Part shown: one piece after another, positions 6,371-9,134 of the stretch
How positions within the stretch are numbered: position 1 is the first letter of the stretch
Layout of the letters: each line of letters starts with the position of its first letter
Notes under the pieces: generated by a model
Databases searched by the model: none
Seen by the model: the letters and a program-made list of their open reading frames with translations, nothing else
Told to the model about the DNA's origin: nothing
NCBI GenBank assembly: GCA_028819675.1
Contig: JAPPKT010000567.1
Coordinates: 1-9,134 of the forward strand
DNA length: 9,134 bases
DNA from: Caldilineaceae bacterium
GTDB taxonomy: Bacteria > Chloroflexota > Anaerolineae > Caldilineales > Caldilineaceae
Direction of reading: 5' to 3'
Position numbers and translations under genes: made by a program

Positions 6371-7372
6371 TCACCCGTTCCACAGCGCCAGGGCCACCCC
6401 CAACATTCCACTCAGCACACCGACGATCCAGAATCTCTCTTTGACCTGTGTTTCACTCCACCCCAGCAACTCAAAGTGATGATGGATCGGAGTCATCTTG
6501 AACAGGCGGACATCCTGGCCCAGGTAGCGGCGGCTAAGTTTTGCCGACGCCACCTGCAACAGTACGGAAACGGTTTCGGCGACAAAGACGAACCCAACCA
6601 CCGGCAGCAACAGCCATTGACCGGTCATCAGCGCGACCAGTGCCAGCGTTGCGCCTAACGCGAGGCTGCCGGTGTCACCCATGAATACCTGTGCCGGGTG
6701 GGCATTGAACCAGAGAAATGCAAACAGAGCTCCCACCATCGTGAAACAGAAAGCCGCCAGATAGGTCTGCCCCTGCAGGAAGGCAATCAGCCCGTAGCTG
6801 GCAAACGCAATGCCGCTGATGCTTCCTGCCAGGCTGTCCAGTCCATCGGTCAGATTTACGGCGTTACTGAAACCGATGATGAGCAGAATTCCCACCGGGA
6901 TGAACAGCCAGCCTATCGAAACCCACTGCGGAATGCCGGGCACGCCCACATAGTAGAGATCGGGCGGCCCGTAATAGAGAATGCCGACGATAATCGCTGC
7001 GAATATGAACTGAAACCCGCTCTTCATCCGCGCCGACATCCCCTTTCCCCTGCCGCGGAGTCCGAGCCAGTCATCGACGGCGCCCAGTGTCGCGTGCGCC
7101 GCCAGGCAGAAAAAGAGCAGCAGTGTACTCTTGCCGATCAGGGTAAAGCCGAGCAGAGCCGCCAGATTGAGCGCCCCGGTTATGAGCAGGACCGGCACCA
7201 CAAATAGCAGTCCCCCCATCGTCGGCGTGCCGGTCTTCTCCTGGTGCGAATCCGGTCCTTCCATGCGCACCTGTTTGCCGATTCGGTAGTGCTTCAAAAG
7301 AGTGATCAGCGGCTGTCCCCAAATCACGGCGATAAAGAAGCTGAGTGTCCCGAGCACCAGCGGAAATTCCAT
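6371..7372 (-). CDS. mraY: Phospho-N-acetylmuramoyl-pentapeptide transferase (MraY)
   Basis: Integral membrane enzyme that moves phospho-MurNAc-pentapeptide from UDP to undecaprenyl phosphate, making lipid I. The 333 residues are close to the usual 320-360, with about ten membrane segments. Seen: [16 protein letters not shown] at 39-54, the MraY cytoplasmic signature; VDDW at 99-102 with the catalytic-site Asp pair 100-101; [13 protein letters not shown] at 170-182 with its conserved Asn and Asp; [18 protein letters not shown] at 223-240; and the HHHFE triple-His loop at 297-301 followed by GWSE and RFWIVG. These separate it from WecA-type transferases, which lack the pentapeptide-specific TPIHHHFE loop. 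Start ATG 7372 is supported by AAGGGG (7380-7385) 7 nt upstream. That site overlaps the murF stop and murF ends 11 bp before, so the two are probably translationally coupled. Confidence 0.98.
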   Translation of the reverse strand: MEFPLVLGTLSFFIAVIWGQPLITLLKHYRIGKQVRMEGPDSHQEKTGTPTMGGLLFVVPVLLITGALNLAALLGFTLIGKSTLLLFFCLAAHATLGAVDDWLGLRGRGKGMSARMKSGFQFIFAAIIVGILYYGPPDLYYVGVPGIPQWVSIGWLFIPVGILLIIGFSNAVNLTDGLDSLAGSISGIAFASYGLIAFLQGQTYLAAFCFTMVGALFAFLWFNAHPAQVFMGDTGSLALGATLALVALMTGQWLLLPVVGFVFVAETVSVLLQVASAKLSRRYLGQDVRLFKMTPIHHHFELLGWSETQVKERFWIVGVLSGMLGVALALWNG

Positions 7373-7383
7373 CTATGCGCCCC

Positions 7384-9105
7384 TTAGCCTTCGAGGAGGC
7401 CGCCGCCCCCTTTGTCGGACACTAGGCGGCGGGCCCGGTCTGTGGCTGCGGCGGATGCCGGCTGTTGTGTGATCTCGGGCACAATTCGTTCCATTCCCAC
7501 TGCCCGGCTGCCTTTGACGAGCAGCAGATCCTGCGGTTGTGCCATCGCCTGCAGAATCCGTACGGCCGTTTCAAAATCCTCGGTTTCATGCACGGCTTGG
7601 GAAGGCAGGCCTGCTTTGCGGGCCTCGTCGGCAATGATACGGCCGAGGGCGCCGACCGTAACGAGTAGATCGGTTACGCCGGCGGCATGGACGCCGACCT
7701 GTTTGTGTCCTTCGTTCGTGAAGGTGCCCAACTCCCTCATATCGCCGAGAATCGCGATGCGACGGCCGCCGCGGTGTTGTGGCAACTGCTGCTGTTTACG
7801 ATGCTGCCCGTTGCTGGATTGCGGCGTTCGTTTCGCTGCTTCCGACCGTATTTGCGGCCGGTTGGCTGCGGGGGCGCAGTCCTGGCCGGTTTGACGGCGG
7901 GTGAACAGGTCGTTCAGCAGATTGAGCGCGGCCACGGTGCTGACGGGGCTGGCGTTATATGTGTCGTCGATGACGGTGCTGCCGTTGATGCCCGGCAGCA
8001 CAACGAGGCGCAGTTGACCCGGCGCCTGCTGCAGACCGGCGACGATCTCCTGCCAGGACAGGCCGCTGACGATGCCGACGGCGGCCGCGCCGAGGGCCGT
8101 ATAGACCGAATGTGTACCCAGAAGGGGCACCTGCAGGCGCTGGCTGTGGATACGGCCGTTCTCCAGGCGACAGTGAAAACGGAAGCGGATGCCTTCCATG
8201 CCCAGGCTTTCGATTTCGTCGGCCCACAGGTCCGCTTCAGGGGTGAGGCCAAAGAAGAAAGGCCGGGCATCGGTGGCGGCCGCCATCGCGCGCACGCGGA
8301 CGTCGTCATGGTTCAGGACGGCTACGCCTCCGTTCTGCGCGCTGGGTAGAGCCTCCAACAGTTCGGTTTTGGCCTGCGCGATCCGTTCTATCGTGCCCAG
8401 CCGCTCGAGATGGGTGGGGCCGACATTGGTCACAAGGCCGATATGGGGCCGCGCCAGGTTGCAGAGCAGGCGAATCTCGCCGAGGTCGTACATCCCCATC
8501 TCCAACACTGTCCGCTCGTAGCCGGTGTGCAGCCCGAGGAGAGCCAGCGGCAGCCCCTGTTCACTGTTGAGGTTGCCGGTGTTGTGGTGGGTTCGGAAGC
8601 GTTGCGCGAGGACCGATGCGGTCAACTCCTTTGTGCTGGTTTTGCCTACGCTGCCGGTGACGCCGACCACCCGCAGATCGGGGTGGGTGCGATGCAGCCG
8701 TTGAAAGAGGCCGGCCGCCTGTAAAGCCGCGCCGGCATCGGGGACGATGTAGGCGACGGCGCGGGCAGGGTCAAGGTGTTCTGCTTGCGCTTTCGCCTCT
8801 CTGCCGCCTTCTCGCTGGCGGCAGTCGATCAGCTGAGCGCCGGTTTCGTGCAGCTGGTCAAGGCCCCGCTCTTCGCAGATGATCACGCCGGCGCCGCCGG
8901 CGAGGGCCTGGCGGATAAATCTATGGCCGTCGGTGCGGGCGCCGCTGAAGGCGATGAAGAGTGCGCCTGCTTCGACATCGCGGCTGTCCAGTACCGCGCG
9001 GCTGATGGGCCGGAGCGCGAGCGTCTGCGGCGGGGCCGTCCCGGTCAACGCCTGCCAGAGCGTATGCTGGGTGATAGCGGTCTCAACTTTCGGTCGTTCT
9101 GCCAC
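7384..9105 (-). CDS. murF: UDP-N-acetylmuramoyl-tripeptide--D-alanyl-D-alanine ligase (MurF)
   Basis: Cytoplasmic ATP-dependent ligase that adds the D-Ala-D-Ala dipeptide, finishing the UDP-MurNAc-pentapeptide used by MraY. From GTG 9105 it is 573 residues, well above the usual 450-470. Seen: an N-terminal domain with [15 protein letters not shown] (39-53); P-loop [13 protein letters not shown] at 148-160; [13 protein letters not shown] at 175-187; [10 protein letters not shown] at 202-211; [12 protein letters not shown] at 227-238; DDTYNASP at 380-387, a MurF hallmark; LGDMRELG at 453-460; and [13 protein letters not shown] at 530-542. Extra length comes from a polar stretch at about 97-115, a low-complexity Gln/Arg/Ser-rich stretch at about 402-448 inside the C-terminal domain, and a 25-residue tail after the last motif. 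AAAGGA (9116-9121) lies 10 nt before GTG 9105. The frame stays open to the window edge, so an earlier start outside cannot be excluded. Confidence 0.97.
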   Translation of the reverse strand: MAERPKVETAITQHTLWQALTGTAPPQTLALRPISRAVLDSRDVEAGALFIAFSGARTDGHRFIRQALAGGAGVIICEERGLDQLHETGAQLIDCRQREGGREAKAQAEHLDPARAVAYIVPDAGAALQAAGLFQRLHRTHPDLRVVGVTGSVGKTSTKELTASVLAQRFRTHHNTGNLNSEQGLPLALLGLHTGYERTVLEMGMYDLGEIRLLCNLARPHIGLVTNVGPTHLERLGTIERIAQAKTELLEALPSAQNGGVAVLNHDDVRVRAMAAATDARPFFFGLTPEADLWADEIESLGMEGIRFRFHCRLENGRIHSQRLQVPLLGTHSVYTALGAAAVGIVSGLSWQEIVAGLQQAPGQLRLVVLPGINGSTVIDDTYNASPVSTVAALNLLNDLFTRRQTGQDCAPAANRPQIRSEAAKRTPQSSNGQHRKQQQLPQHRGGRRIAILGDMRELGTFTNEGHKQVGVHAAGVTDLLVTVGALGRIIADEARKAGLPSQAVHETEDFETAVRILQAMAQPQDLLLVKGSRAVGMERIVPEITQQPASAAATDRARRLVSDKGGGGLLEG

Positions 9106-9134
9106 CGAATCAGAATCCTTTGAACAGAAGTAAC

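Noticed and set aside
4645..6444. Two long plus-strand open frames (4645-5427 and 5440-6444) opposite murD and the mraY end
   Set aside because: They are antisense to strongly supported murD, show no family motifs and have low-complexity Arg/Gly/Gln composition typical of shadow frames in GC-rich DNA.
7687..8349. Plus-strand 220-residue frame opposite murF
   Set aside because: It covers MurF central and C-terminal motifs on the other strand and has no motif or ribosome site of its own.

Overview
This window is an internal piece of a division and cell wall (dcw) gene cluster. All eight genes lie on the minus strand, so transcription runs from high to low coordinates: murF, mraY, murD, ftsW, murG, two small CvpA-like membrane-protein genes, then the 5' part of murC, which runs off the low-coordinate edge. 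The core order murF-mraY-murD-ftsW-murG-murC is the classical bacterial one. The unusual part is the pair of membrane-protein genes between murG and murC. The DNA is GC-rich, and long open frames on the plus strand are best read as antisense shadows.

The organism is inferred, not proven. Several details are, from memory, most like Chloroflexota (Anaerolineae/Caldilineae-type): MurG with YLPDMTPG where proteobacterial enzymes have HEQN-x-x-G, MurC with EADEYDRMF and [12 protein letters not shown], and MurF with [10 protein letters not shown]. No search was run.

High end to low end: murF (7384-9105) ends 11 bp before mraY (6371-7372), whose Shine-Dalgarno overlaps the murF stop. A 124 bp gap leads to murD (4696-6246), which has a strong Shine-Dalgarno. 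A 78 bp gap leads to ftsW (3244-4617), whose frame runs about 110 bp into the start of murG (2211-3353). After a 108 bp gap comes the first CvpA-like gene (1425-2102), then 68 bp, the second (811-1356), then 64 bp and murC (from 746 to beyond base 1). No gene-free stretch exceeds 300 bp, and I saw no tRNA, rRNA, CRISPR or mobile element.

Together the genes cover the middle and late steps of peptidoglycan precursor synthesis. MurC and MurD add L-Ala and D-Glu to UDP-MurNAc, MurF adds D-Ala-D-Ala, MraY makes lipid I, MurG makes lipid II, and FtsW polymerises lipid II into septal glycan. This is mostly an ordinary essential operon. The points worth a second look are the ftsW/murG junction (long out-of-frame overlap, an in-phase A7 slippery heptamer, two hairpins before the murG ATG), the paralogous-looking membrane-protein pair, and extra segments in MurF and MurD. 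I found no convincing new system beyond these.
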